64,000 bases of DNA from Yamagishiella unicocca. Its lineage: Eukaryota; Chlorophyta; Chlorophyceae; Chlamydomonadales; Volvocaceae. The stretch covers positions 1-64,000 of the forward strand of contig BDSL01000127.1 of NCBI GenBank assembly GCA_003116995.1. The letters run 5' to 3'. Made by a program: the position numbers and the translations under genes. Each line of letters opens with the position of its first letter. Within the stretch, counting starts at the first letter, position 1. The notes under the pieces were generated by a model, which searched no databases, had not been told where the DNA came from, and saw only the letters and a list, made by a program, of their open reading frames with translations. This document shows positions 32,877 through 45,261 of the stretch, in pieces.

Positions 32877-35800
32877 ATGGACGTCGAAAACAAGGGTGCG
32901 GACACCTCAGGTGCAGCACCATCAGGCTCAGAGTACCTTCATAGTTCTGGAGCAGCCATCTATGTTGCGGACAAGCGGCCCCGTCATGACACCTTCTGGA
33001 CGGTTACCTACTGCTTGCTGACCGCTTTGACAGTGTTCTGGGGAATTGCCGCCTTCATCCACACGTACGTACTGTCGTGATTTGATGCTGAAAGCGGTGG
33101 CGGAGGCAAGGGAGTACATGCCCGCTCTTACACCTTGCGTGCGCCGATACAGAGACCCTAACAGCGGCCTTTACACATATGGCTTCTACAACAACAGCAC
33201 AAGCTGTGACGTTGTCGTCTACCAGGTAGGCGTTGCCTGAGAGCGCGCGCAGGTGCAGCTCAGTCTTGGCTGGCCCCTTGCAGTGGCCGGACTTATTCTT
33301 GCCCCCTTCGCGGCTGTTTGGGTAATGGGTCAGCCCCGAGGTACTTACCTCGGCTGACCACACAGGAATGCGCCGTAATTGCCCCTTCCGTTCTCCCACC
33401 GCAATCCCGCCTCAGGAGCAAAACCCAGTACCGGACGTGGAGCAGACGGACCCCACCTTCATGCGGGCATTCAAGAAGTCTATCTCCATCTGGCTCCCAG
33501 TCACAGCAGTCCTAGCTGTAGTCTCGTCTGGGGTATACCTGCTTCTCTTCCGCCGCTACGCCAAGGTACTGCAGCAGAGGCTTGATTGGTCTTGCTTACC
33601 CTGCAAGCAAGATCAAGAGTGCAACCAGCGGCCGCTTGCCCTAGCTTCTGGCACCGTGCCTGCATAGACTTTTGTCTCGCAGCCCCTAGAGCCCTAGAAC
33701 CTTACTTCCCATCGGCGTTGGAAATCTGTTCCAAAAGGTGCACGTAAGGGCGTGCTACCCTGGCCCGCGTTACCCTGGCCCGTCCTGCAACCTTTGCTTA
33801 CGTCGTGGCAATGGCGGGGCGAAACTCACACCCTCTCGACCCCTCCACCTACCTCCACAATATGCATCGACCCGTGACGCCGTGCAGACCATGGTCTACA
33901 CCACCATTATAAGCTCCTTGGTCATGGGCCTGGCGTTCTCACTGCTGTGCTTGATCGGGGGCGCCGTACCCTTTGGTATCATCCTGCTGGTCTGCACGGC
34001 GATCTCCGCGCTGTTCTATTGGTGGATCCGGGACCAGCTCCGGATGTGCGGGGAGCTGCTAGCAATCGCAGGTGGGTGAGCTGGGACTCCGTCGCTTTCT
34101 GGCTGTCTTGCACGGCGTCGAAACAGGGAGGAGGTAGAGAAGTGCGCGTCCGCTGGTTGCAGCATTGGCATTTAGCATGGCATGCCGCTGGGGCCGGTCG
34201 GGAGGTGGGTTTGCATTGGGTGGGCGAGGACGGTGGCGACTGACTGTAACGGACGGGCGGCTGTGGCACGATACCTTGCAGGGCGGAGGTAAGGGACACA
34301 CCTAGTCGACATGTCCTACGTGAGGTATATGCATCACGCGGATTACATACCCACTGCTGCCGAGATGCGCCGTAGATGCGGTTGGTCATGATGGTTGGTG
34401 GACCTGTGACCCCATCGCGGGGTTGCTCGACCTCGGGGCGGCTTGGCGCGGTGCGGCATTGCCCGCGACCTTGTGTTGATGGCCGCCCACAGGAGCTGAG
34501 ACGCTGCGGCGAAGTTGTGTCAAAGAACATGAATCAGATCGCCTTCTGACAACATGCTTTTAGGAAGGAGTCGAGTGGATGGCCTTTAATGCATTCCCGG
34601 CCCGGTCATAATTCGTTCCTTGCGTGCAGGCCGGGGTCTGAATGAGAACCTGGGCCTGGTGCCCGCCGCGCTCGGTATTAAGCTGGTCGGCGTTTGCGCC
34701 CTCATCTACGGCTTCGCTGGCTTCTTTTCCGCTATCAACATCGGCCACACGGAACGAAACAGTGACGTCTCGGCAATGAGCGGCCCGGCGGAGCAGGCTA
34801 CGTGCTATGATGCAGTGTGGAATCAGTAAGTGAGGGGGGCCCTGCTTGGTTTCGGAGCGTAGGATTGCCTGCAGGTTCGGGAGAGGGATGCGTTCGAATG
34901 AGTGGTTGTGAGTTGAGTGCATGGGACGGTGCTGGGCCAGGCTCGTGAGGGCACCCGCCAGGTGCGAGAAGGGGATGCGAGCATCCAGAAACTGAGGGAC
35001 GTCGGTGGGTGGGGTAGCTGTGAGGGACGTGGGCGGGCAGGGCAGCTGTGAGGGACGTGGGCGGGTACGGAAGAATGCGAACCGGTATTGCAACACATTA
35101 ACGACGGGTGGGACGGCAGGAACGGACATGGGCGGTCAAGAGGCGAGCAAGCCCGCTCGCTAATACGTCAGTGCTTTCTCCTGACTAACGCTTCACGGTT
35201 CGGAACGACCCGTGCTGCCGCCGGCTGCCGTCATAATGTATGGATAACGTTTTCGCTGCTCCGGTTTCCACAGTGAAGGCACCTGCGCACAATCCCCTTG
35301 GACGCCCCAGCGTCGTTCAACCTCTCGCACCCCCACCCATCCAACCTGCCGCTTGCAGAGTCCCGTGCTGTATGTTCGTGACGCAAGCCTGGTCTAGCGC
35401 GTACGCCTTCGTCGCCGCGATCTTCATTTCGTGGACTGGGTTGCTGATCATGCAGATCAAGCTCTACACGGTGGCGGACACCATTGGGCAGTGGTATTTC
35501 TCGGCGTCGTCTTCAGGTGGGGGCGGGTAGCGAGGAGATCCGTGAAAACGAGATAGAAGGGAATCGAAACAATTACCAGCAGGACGCAGGCGGGAGTAAA
35601 ACCGGCGAGGAGAAGGTTTGGACACTACATGCAAACTTGTTGCAGGCGCAGGCGGGGCAGTGCAGGCGAACTTGTCACAGGCGCAGAGGGGGCCAGTGCA
35701 GGCGGGCGCGATGGCAATACGGGCCAAATGGGGCGTGGTACTAGCTCCGAGGGCTCTTTGCCTTATTTCGTGCTTACTCTTTAAAGACAGCGTCGTCCTC

Positions 35801-38370
35801 GTGGAGCCTCTGCGTCATGTCTTCGATTGTTGGGTTGTTCTGCTGTCGCTCCACCGACAAGAATCATGCCGCTTGCACCCGCAGGCAGCACCTTCAGCAG
35901 CGCTTCGGTGGGCGGTGTGGGCGGAGGCCAGACCTCGGGCAGCGTGCGGCTGGCGCTGCGCCACTGCCTCTCCTCCTCCTTCGGCTCGGTCGCCTTCGCT
36001 GCCGCAATCCTTGCGGTGCTGCGCGCCATTCGGCAAATCTTGTCGCGCGCGGCGCGCAACAACATCATTTGCTGCATCATCAACTGCATTGTGCAGCCGC
36101 TGCTAGCCATGATGGTGAGACGGCCAGCGGGCTTCGCAGGCGGAGTTGTGTGTATGTGTTTGGCAGCGACGAGTAGCAGCGACGCTTGGGGAGGTGGACC
36201 TCCTTGCGTTACAATGCAGTTGGCGTTTGAATATTGTGGTTTTAGCGTTATTGTGGACGTTGTAGTCTCGCTACATGTGCAGCGTGAAGTCGTGTTCCTT
36301 CGAATGAGTGCAGTTGGTTAATCTCCTTTGCCTCATCGATTGCCGAACCCCGGCTCCCTCAAACCGCGCCGTTACTCCTTTGTCGGTTCGCCGGCTTACA
36401 CTGCACCCTCCCTGCCGGCCCGTTCATTCCGTACGGCACCCCGCAGGAGAAGTTCACTCGCTTCGCCACCATTGCCACCGCCATCACGGGCCAGGCGTTT
36501 GTGCCCGCGGCCAAGACCGTGTTTGATACACTGAAGCGCAACTTCCTCCAGACGTACAGTCTCTGGTGCGCGCTGGCTGACCCTGCTTGGGGGGCGGAGA
36601 GTTTTAAAGGGAAACCGATGGCAGGCAAAGGGCGAAGCTGGGGCAGGACGAAGTTCACATGCGCGCTTTCGCTGACGTGGCAACTGGCCCTTGGCGCTTA
36701 ACGAAGTCAGCCTGGCTGCCTGCCTTCATGTCGTCGGTAGTGTCAGCCCCCAACTGCCTTCAAGTCGTCGGTGCGGTCAGCCCCCAGCTGCGTGCATGTC
36801 GTCGGTAGTGTCAGCCCCCAACTGCTTTGCTGCTGCCGCCGCCCGCATCCGCTTTCAGGTGGGTTCCCGACTCGGTGCTGCAGTTCGCAGTGATCCTGAT
36901 GTCGCTGTCGTGGGGCGGCGTCGTGTTCTTCGCCACCTACGCCGCCAACAAGAAGTACGACGATCCGTGGGGCGTAGCCTTCGCGACCGCCTTCGTGTCC
37001 TTCTTCCTGTGAGTGGCGATCCAGGGCCTGGTCTTCTAGAAGCTCTGTGGAAGGGTTCATCACGTCAGGGATCCGTTACTGGTACCAGCTAGCAGGCAGG
37101 CAGCTGATGCCCGAGGCGTACAATTGCGGTACCAGTTTGCTGGACGTGCAACTTTTGCCTGAGCTTAGCTCGCTCGCTTGACTCTTGTCCCGGCGACCCA
37201 TGGTTCTGCTGCCGTCTGCCGCCGCCCCGCAGCATGCTCTACACGTTGTTCTTTGTGGCGGGGCTCCTCCTGGACACGGTCAACACTCTCTACATCTGCT
37301 ACGCCCTCGACAAGGACCAGCGCCGCGTGACCCACCCCGAAATCCACGCCATCTACGCGCAGGTGCGGCAAGGGGGGGAAGAGCGAGCCAGTGGGACAAC
37401 GGCACTGCTGCCCAAACACGCCGCTAGGGTCGTTCGCTCGGTACCTCGTGCGCTTGACGGCGCCTCTCGTGTGTGCGTCCTCGTTGGGCCGAGTCGCCCA
37501 AAGCCCGCGTTGGTGTAGGAGGAATGAGATTTGCAGTTCGGGTTGCGTTGCTGGCCCACCGCCTGTCAACCCTACTGCAGCAGCTGTTGTCGCCCCACAC
37601 CCCTACCTCCCCAATGCAGCGTGCAATTCCAAACGCGCGTACCAAACGTCTCCTAATCGGTTTTACATTTCATTGCCGACCTGCGGGTTTTCTCTCCTAC
37701 CCCTTGCCTCTCAAACTCCCCTCTTCGCGTCGGTTCACGGGGGCTCCTCGCTAACCTCAGGTACCCGGCCTCGCGGTGGAGAACCCAGATGGTGCGGTCA
37801 TGTACGGAGCGCCCGTGCAGCAACACCCACAGCAGCAGATGGTGGCCTCGCCGCCGGCCTACGCAGGTGAGGCGCCGCTGCCGGCTGACCAGCGCTCTGT
37901 CTCGGAAGTCGCAAATTGGTTGCAACAATTATCTGCCAAAATCATGAAGCCAGGCACACTGGGTGGGCTTAGGGCGTTGACTTCGGACCCCATGTCATAC
38001 CTTTGGACTTAATCCCCTGGCTATCCGTGTGGCCCTTCAATGTCATTTTGCCAACCCCTAAAGCCTTGGCCAACAGATGTCCTTCGCCACGTGCCATGTG
38101 CCACGCTCAACCGTGTTCAACCCGCCTGCCCGCCTCTACAGCCCCGTTTCCGCCCGGCCCTCCCCTCCTTTTACACATCGTCGTTACTCATATTCATCCT
38201 GCCACGTCCTTGTCACCTTCCCCTCAACAGGCATGTACCCACCCAGCCAGCCCGCCAATGCCACCTACCAAGGCTACGCGGCGCACACCGCCTACCCGCC
38301 TATGCCTGCGGTCCAACCTCCGCCGCCGCCTCCTGGTGGTTACAGCTACATCCAGTCTGACCGGGTGTAG
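32877..38370 (+). CDS. Choline transporter-like protein (CTL/SLC44), copy A
   Basis: Twelve exons: 32877-33064, 33153-33225, 33416-33565, 33888-34071, 34630-34825, 35359-35516, 35885-36114, 36447-36565, 36859-37008, 37233-37362, 37761-37866 and 38231-38370. All joins are in phase, giving 607 residues. TM1 (about 40-60) follows the KRPRHD motif. A Cys-containing extracellular loop with NNST (possible N-glycosylation) and several further TM segments follow. The C-terminal half is diagnostic for PF04515: GQWYFS, SVRLALRHCLSSSFGSVAFA, FTRFATIATAITGQAF, DTVNTLYICYALDKDQ. The tail is cytoplasmic and Pro/Gln/Tyr-rich. Family members carry choline, ethanolamine or related solutes across plasma or organelle membranes; the substrate here is unknown. 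Introns 5 and 8 hold small tandem repeats. The paralogue follows at 40095. Confidence 0.95.
34970..35070 (+). repeat. Short tandem repeat in CTL-A intron 5
   Basis: Three units of ctgtgagggacgtgggcggg-like sequence. Confidence 0.7.
36728..36828 (+). repeat. About 40-bp tandem repeat in CTL-A intron 8
   Basis: Three copies of gtcgtcggtagtgtcagccc plus cccaactgc, separated by short variable spacers. Confidence 0.85.
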
Positions 38371-40094
38371 CTCGGTGCCGGCATCCAAGGCTTGTGATGG
38401 GCATCAAACCAGCCCAGACGCCCAGATGCCATGTGCTACAACTCTGCCGCATGGCGTGCCCCACCTGGTTAGGCCTGCTGTTCCTGATGTCGTCAGTAAG
38501 TAAGACCGTGATATGCTATACAACGCCAGCCATGCCCTCAGAATGAACAAGGCTTTGTCGTACACGTCTGGGGAGCCGGTGCAGGACCGGGAGGCCTTTG
38601 CGAGCTAGGGCTGGCCTCCGTCGGGAGTTGTGGCAAAAATTTCACCGGCCTATGAATTTGGCGTCACGTGAGCGTTCTTTCCGTTGATTTCGCCGATTAT
38701 GGTACTTGTTGAGATGGTTGAGGACAATACCGGTATCTGATTTGGCTTTGGAGCCATACCGCCGGTCGTGCGTACTCTGTGCCACACTGCGCCCAGCGCT
38801 TGCTAGGGGCGGCTGCCCGGGGCCGCACGTAGCTCATGCCACATCACTAGCACCGTCGTGTCCTGGCGTAAATAGCATCGGCGCCACTGCTGTCGCGAGT
38901 GGACAGCCGTATCGCAGCGTTGGTGACGTGTCGCTTATTTCAGCTGTGGAGCAGGTGCGCTAATTATGCATGGTGTACTGTGTACCGGTGTACGGATAGG
39001 GCGTGCTTGGGTGACAAGCCGTTGCTGCTAGCGGAGGGTACCTGTGCGGCTTGGCGCGCACGATCGACACATAAGCTTAGGTCAAGCCACCAGTGCCGTA
39101 TCCGCGAGTGCACCTTCCTTGTATCGTTGCTGCCGCGTCGTTTGGCGGTGCTCTGCACTTGGCGCAGCTGACGTGTCTGCGGTATCTTTGGCAACTGTAA
39201 TGTGGGTTTGGGGGCAGGCATGTGGGAGAGGGGGGCCATTTACGCTGAGTCTTTTGTAATACTACTCTTTGGAATTCATCCCGCCCTGCCTGTTGCCCTG
39301 GCGTTGCTCAATACTGATGTGGCGGAAATCTTCCGTGGGTCCCATTGCCATGCTATTCGCTGGTGTGAGATCATTTGCTTGTTAAATTGTGCGTCAACGT
39401 GCCTGCCAGGCTGGACGAATAGGTTTTCCAGTGGGTTCCGGTAGTGAATCATGCCTGCCCTGAGACGCCCCGAGTGGCTTTGGCATGTTCTCCTGGCTCG
39501 CGACAAGTGGGAGCACAAGGTGGTGAAGGCAGGCAAGTGCGGAGCTGCAACATGAGCCCAGGACTACGGCAGCATGAGCCGTCTTCGTCTCGCACCAAGC
39601 ATATCGACGTGTGTGCTACAAAAGGGACGTGAGTGACGACAGGCCCCACAGGCCCCAACGAAAGGACGGCCAGCATAGCCGTGGAAGACTTCATCAAGGG
39701 TGGCGGGCGATGAATTGCTGATGCACCTCCACTTATTCGGTTCACAGCTATCCCTCGACACAGCCAGCTTCCGGTGTGTGAAATTCACGGTGTGTGAAAA
39801 CACACTAGCCTGGTCCCCAATGGTTCTCAAACAGGCCGAACGTCAGAGGGGAAATGTCGGTACATAGCGGAAATGTCGGTACAGCATTGATGGGATCGGG
39901 TGTTGCTCTTGGGAGGCCAAGCGCGGAAGGCGCGGATTACTTTCGACCTTGGTACCGTGCGTAAGCTTGTACGACGACCCATAGCTCAACCCCTGATCAA
40001 CATGTATCGTCAGGTAAGTATACCATTAGGGTAGCAAGCAGTTGGCTTCATTACATTGCTCCTCCGAGACCCTTTCGGGTGCTCGAATAAGTAA
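38371..40094. other. Spacer between the two CTL genes
   Basis: No coding signal is recognised. Small direct repeats occur at 39771-39806 (cggtgtgtgaaa) and 39852-39884 (gaaatgtcggtaca). It must contain the promoter of CTL copy B. Confidence 0.5.
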
Positions 40095-43000
40095 ATGGAC
40101 GTTGAGAACACCACCAGCGCTGGCACCTTAGGTGCCACACCTCCTGTAACTGAATATCTGCATATATCAGATATATCAATATACAATTCCGATAAGCGGC
40201 CTAGGCGCGACATACTGTGGACCATCGCCTATTGCTTGCTGGCCGCTGTAACTTTTATTGGAGGAATTCCTGCGTTTGTACACACGTGGGTGATAGGAGC
40301 GATGTTGCGAACCAGCGCTGGTGAATACGGTTGACCCATGCACGGCATACGTCCGCCTGCGTGCCCACACAGGGACCCTCATGCCGGGATGTACAGCAAC
40401 CGCTTCTTCTACAACAGCACAACCTGCGACATCGAGGCATACGAGGTGGGCGTGTATCGAAACCCGCTTCCCATCGTCGTCCTTATGGTGCAAGCTTTCC
40501 CTTCGAAACCCGCTGGCCCTTCCGACACCCATCCCCAACGATGTCAAGATACACCAGGTTCCAATCCACGTACCCTAATTGTTTCTTATTATTACGTATT
40601 CACGCGCTCGATCACCCTCCCCCGCTCGAGTTCCTCCACAGGACGCAAACGCTATCTACAACGACCCGGAAGTGGACCCCAGCTTCATGCGGGCTTTTAA
40701 AAAAGCAATTGCCATTTGGATCCCCATCACAGCAGTTCTCGCTGTGTTTGCATCGTGGCTGTTCCTCATCCTCTTCCGCCGCTTTCCCCAGGTACCGTAA
40801 ACTTTCACAACAGGAACATACCTTCCGTCGTACAAACAATCCTAGGTATCTTCCGCCCCCGTCGTCCCGACCCCGTGAATCTCGCATCGCCGTTTGCCTT
40901 CTCGCTCTGCTTGCAGGCCATGATAAACACTGCCATTGCTGGGTCGGTCTTCTTCGGTCTGGCCTTTTCCATCGCCTGCTTGGCGGTTGGCGCCATACCA
41001 GTGGGTGTCATCCTCTTGGTCGCCACGGTTGTCTCCGCAGCGTTCCACTGGATCCTTAGGAGCAGAATCCGAATGTGCGCGGAGGTGCTGTCGCTCGCGG
41101 GTGAGTATGATTCCCACTGCTGTCACAGGTCCGGTTATCCAGTTAGGGCTGTTAGCCGGGTCTGTAAATGTCGACGAAGGCAAAAAGACCGCCTGGGGTG
41201 GTCCAGGTGCGGCAGGCATGTGTGGGGCCGTGGGCAGGTGGAGGCTTTCGTGCCACGCCACTCGTGTCGCGTGTCGCTGCTCATGCTCATCCCTGCGACT
41301 TACCGATTACCGATCCCCAGCCAGCCTTGGCTAGTCATGACTTGACTGGAGCGGGGGCGTGGGTGCTGTAATAGGATGTCCGCTGGGGGGCTACTCGGTT
41401 GTGTCTGCGCTCAGCTCCATCTGTGTGCACAGCCCGCGTCTTACTCACTGGGGTATGCATTGGTGGCGTGGCGTTCTATGGGGCCAGGGTCAGTCGGGGG
41501 AGCTTAGTCGGGGGAGCTTAGATCCTGGGTTCCCTATGATCGAGTTGTTATATGGGATACCGTGTGGCCCTGGTCAGCCTATCGTATTGTACCCTGTCGG
41601 TTGGTGAGGCTACGCATGGCGCCCTGGCTTCCCGTGCAGCGCGAGGTCTGCGGGAAAACATGTGGCTGCTGCCAGCCGCCATCGGTATCAAAGTGGCCGG
41701 CCTTAGCGTCCTCGTCTACTCGTTCTCTGCCTTTTTCTCGTCCATCAACATGGGCCACGCGGAGAAGAACTGGGGAGCCTCGAAGCTCATTGCCCTGCGG
41801 CCTGAGTTCGCGTCGTGCTTCGACAGCAGCGACCAACGGTATGTGGATTGAGGAAAATACCTCCTCGTCCTCCTCCTCCGCGTGCGAAACCCGCACATCG
41901 GTCACGACCCGGGAGAGGTTTTTTCTTTGGTGGGATGCTTATATCTGGCTCCGGATCCCTGATTACCGGTGTCGAGGAAAGCCGGCATCGTTGCGGGCGA
42001 ACATCGCCCCTCGTCCCGTGCGTTCTAGGCTTTTTTCCTCTTTACATGTCGGTCCACGGGTTTCCTCGGGACCTCTCTGGTGATCCCCCTTTCGCAGGGT
42101 TCCTTGCTGCAACTTTGCAACCACGCCGTTGGGTATCGTGTATGCTTGCTTCTCCGCCGTCTTCATTTCGTGGACGGTGGCGCTGATCATGCAGATTAAG
42201 CTGTTCACGGTGGCGGACACCACGGCGCAGTGGTACTTCTCCACCTCGACGGCAGGTAAGGATGCAACCAGCAACGGTCAACGGTCAACGGTCAACAGGG
42301 CTGGTGCGTTGCTCCAGTCCAATCTATCTAGGAGAGGCTCGTATTGGGGGCTTGGGGCCCTCTCGCATGGAGCCGCACTGCTCTCGAGTGCCGTATCGCC
42401 GTATTTCCTGGCATGTACCGCACGAACCATTGAGTCCAAGCTCGAAAGCATTATTTGCCCGATGGAAACAGTATCTACAAACGGATGCACGGTACTCACT
42501 CTTTTTGCATGTATTGGCAGTTCGGCATGGTCGTTGTGCCAGTACCCTTACGTCAAAGAGGTCCAGTCACCTACGGCGCGCAACAACATTGTGCTTACTC
42601 TTTAAAGACAGCATCGTCCGCATGGAGCCTCTGCGTCATGTCTTCGATTGTTAGGTTGTTCTGCTGTCGCTCCACCGACAAGAATCATGCCGCTTGCACC
42701 CGCAGGCAACACCTTCAGCAGCGCGGCTGTGGGCGGTGTGGGCGGAGGCCAGACCTCGGGCAGCGTGCGGCTGGCGCTGCGCCACTGCCTCTCCTCCTCC
42801 TTCGGCTCGGTCGCCTTCGCTGCCGCCATCCTCGGGATGCTGCGCAGCGTCCGCAGCTTGCTGGGGCGCTGCGCGCGGCACAGCACCGTGTGCTGCGTCT
42901 TCAGCTGCATAACGCACCCGCTATTGGCCTTGCTGGTGCGGTGACCTAGGGAGCCTGTTGCGTGCGGGGGCGGGCAGGGGGTGGTTTGGGCTGCCGCAGC

Positions 43001-45261
43001 AGGGGGCTGGGGCCGAGACGACGTGGTCCTCTTGCTTTGGGGCCGAGACGACGTGGTCCTCTTGCTTTGGGAAACTCAAGATGGGGCCCGAGTATCCTTC
43101 GACAATGAATGCATGTACAAAAGCCTTGGCGTGCGTGCTCTAGGTCCCACCAAGGGACATCCCGGAGCGCAGGTGTCGATTTGGTACTAGGCCTGCCGGG
43201 GTCGGGGACCCTTAAAAACCCGCGGGCCTGCCTCGTGTACGGCACCCCGCAGGAGAGATTCACTCGCTTCACCACCATCGCCTCCGCCATCACGGGCCAG
43301 CCGTTCATGTCCGCAACCAGGAACATGTTCGATACGCTGCGCCGCAACTTCCTACAGACCTTCTGCTTCTGGTGCGGCCAGGCGCGCCTGTTTGGGAGCG
43401 ACGGGTAGCAAGGAAATCCCATGCCTTGCCAAGGGCGGAAAACAAGAATGACCGGAGGGGGAAAGGCTGCTTGGCGGGGGGCAAGCTGGGGAAGCGGGAA
43501 AGGGAGAGGGCAGCGGGAGCGGGAGAGGGCAGCCCGGCAAGCGACCGGCCGAAATGTTTGAGTGGGCTACATTATCGCATGTGGGGGCGTCACATCCGGC
43601 GCTCCACGTGCAAGATGGCACGTGAGCACACGGGTCTTGGTGCACGATGAGCTAGGGTTGGGGTGTCAGGTTCCCTCGATACCTAGGCGGGTTTGTTTCT
43701 TCGTTAGGCTACCACTTCTCGGCATACCGTCCGCCTTGGTTGCCGCCTTTCCCCTTCCCCAACCACACGTGTTCCCGCGTTTCATCCGCACACCACACAT
43801 ACACAGGTGAGCTGTCTACTCCAGGTAAGGCCACTATTCGCTTCTGCGTTCAGAGCGCAAGCGTTTTCCCTACTTTTCTACCTATGTTAATGCACAGGTG
43901 GGTTCCTGACAAGGTTCTACAGTTCGCGTCGCTGTTGATGTCGCTGTCGTGGGGCGCCGTCGTCTTCTTCGCGACGTACCTAACCAACAAGAAGTACGAC
44001 GTCGTGTATAAGGTGTCATGTGCGACTGCCGCGGTGGCGTTCGTGCTGTAAGTTGAAACGCGGAGAGGGCGGGCAGCCGAACAGGGCAAGGAGGGTTGTT
44101 CCGAGGAAGCCGGTGGGCCGATACAGAGAGAGAACGGCAAAGAGGATGGGCGAGCAAATGGACGGGCGCAGACTCCCTGGAGATTGGGGGATCGGTTGCC
44201 CTCGGGATTTCCCCGAGCATCGGGTGCCCACGTACCAGGTTTTCTCCATCGTACATCAAGCCGTCTCAGCCGTGCAAGCCACTGGTCAAACGCTACTGGT
44301 GAATTGGGACACGGTACATGGCAGTCAATGGTGGCGCTGATACCGCAGCCTCTGTATCCTGCGGAATGTGTTTGATGTCGTTGCTGAAACGCGTGCGCCT
44401 GCGTCGTGTCTTTGGTTGCGGCACCCCGAAGGCGCCCTCATTACGGGCTAGAATGCGCAGTCCATCTCATACTGCGTATGACACGGGGTTTCCTTGCAAC
44501 GCTGCGTACATTAGCGGTGAATTAATATACGCCGACACGGGGCGGCATCAACACCCACTGCCCGATGGTTCTACCTTCTGGTCTGGAACCCACAGTAATT
44601 ATTACTACTACTACACAGACCAATCCGTCGCTGAATCGTGCGCTGCGCTGCCCGGACTGATAATTATCCGTGGGAGTTTCGCGCCTTGACGGTCCGTCCC
44701 AAATTACCGTCCCTCACAGCATGCTGTTCGCGACGTCATTCGTGTCGGGGCTCCTCCTGGACACGGTCAACACCCTCTACATCTGCTACGCCCTCGACAA
44801 GGACCAGCGCCGCGTGACCCACCCCGAAATCCACGCCATCTACGCGCAGGTGCGGCTTAGAGAGAGAGGGAGAGTAAATCCGCCGGCTGACCAGCGTGTT
44901 TACGCTCCATGTGCGTGCAAGTCGCGACCATCACACCACCCATGGTTGCGCTGATGCTTCCGCCCGCCCAACGCCGTAGGTGCCCGGACTGACCGTCGAG
45001 AACCCCGACGGCGCTGTCGTCTATGGAGCACCAGAGCCTCACCCACACGAGGATGATGTGCCGCCTGTTTCCTCGCAAGCTTCTTATGTTGGTGGGTCGC
45101 GGCTCGCTGCTAGGTGGCCTCATCCCGCCCCTTCTCCCGTGTCTACCGTACCTCAAGGCGCAGGTAGAAGCACCCCAGAGAGACACGCGGTCCGGAACAG
45201 GACACGCCTTTTTGGCCATGTACCGTCCTCCCGCATTGTCTCCTGTCGTCATGTACCTTGA
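40095..45261 (+). CDS. Choline transporter-like protein (CTL/SLC44), copy B
   Basis: Eleven exons with the same boundaries as copy A: 40095-40285, 40373-40445, 40642-40791, 40917-41100, 41640-41838, 42098-42255, 42706-42935, 43253-43371, 43898-44047, 44720-44849 and 44980 onward. Lengths of exons 2-4, 6-10 equal those of copy A exactly. The last exon, read through, ends at the stop at 45259-45261 (about 621 residues). A splice at 45092 to a different tail exon is also possible, since copy A has one there. Seen: DKRPRRD before TM1, CDIEAYE, AQWYFSTS, SVRLALRHCLSSSFGSVAFA, FTRFTTIASAITGQPF, DTVNTLYICYALDKDQ. The N-terminal half is clearly diverged from copy A while exons 7 and 10 are nearly identical. 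Same role as copy A, possibly with a different location or substrate. Confidence 0.92.
43013..43072 (+). repeat. Perfect 30-bp tandem duplication in CTL-B intron 7
   Basis: ggccgagacgacgtggtcct plus cttgctttgg occurs twice in a row; copy A lacks it. Confidence 0.9.
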
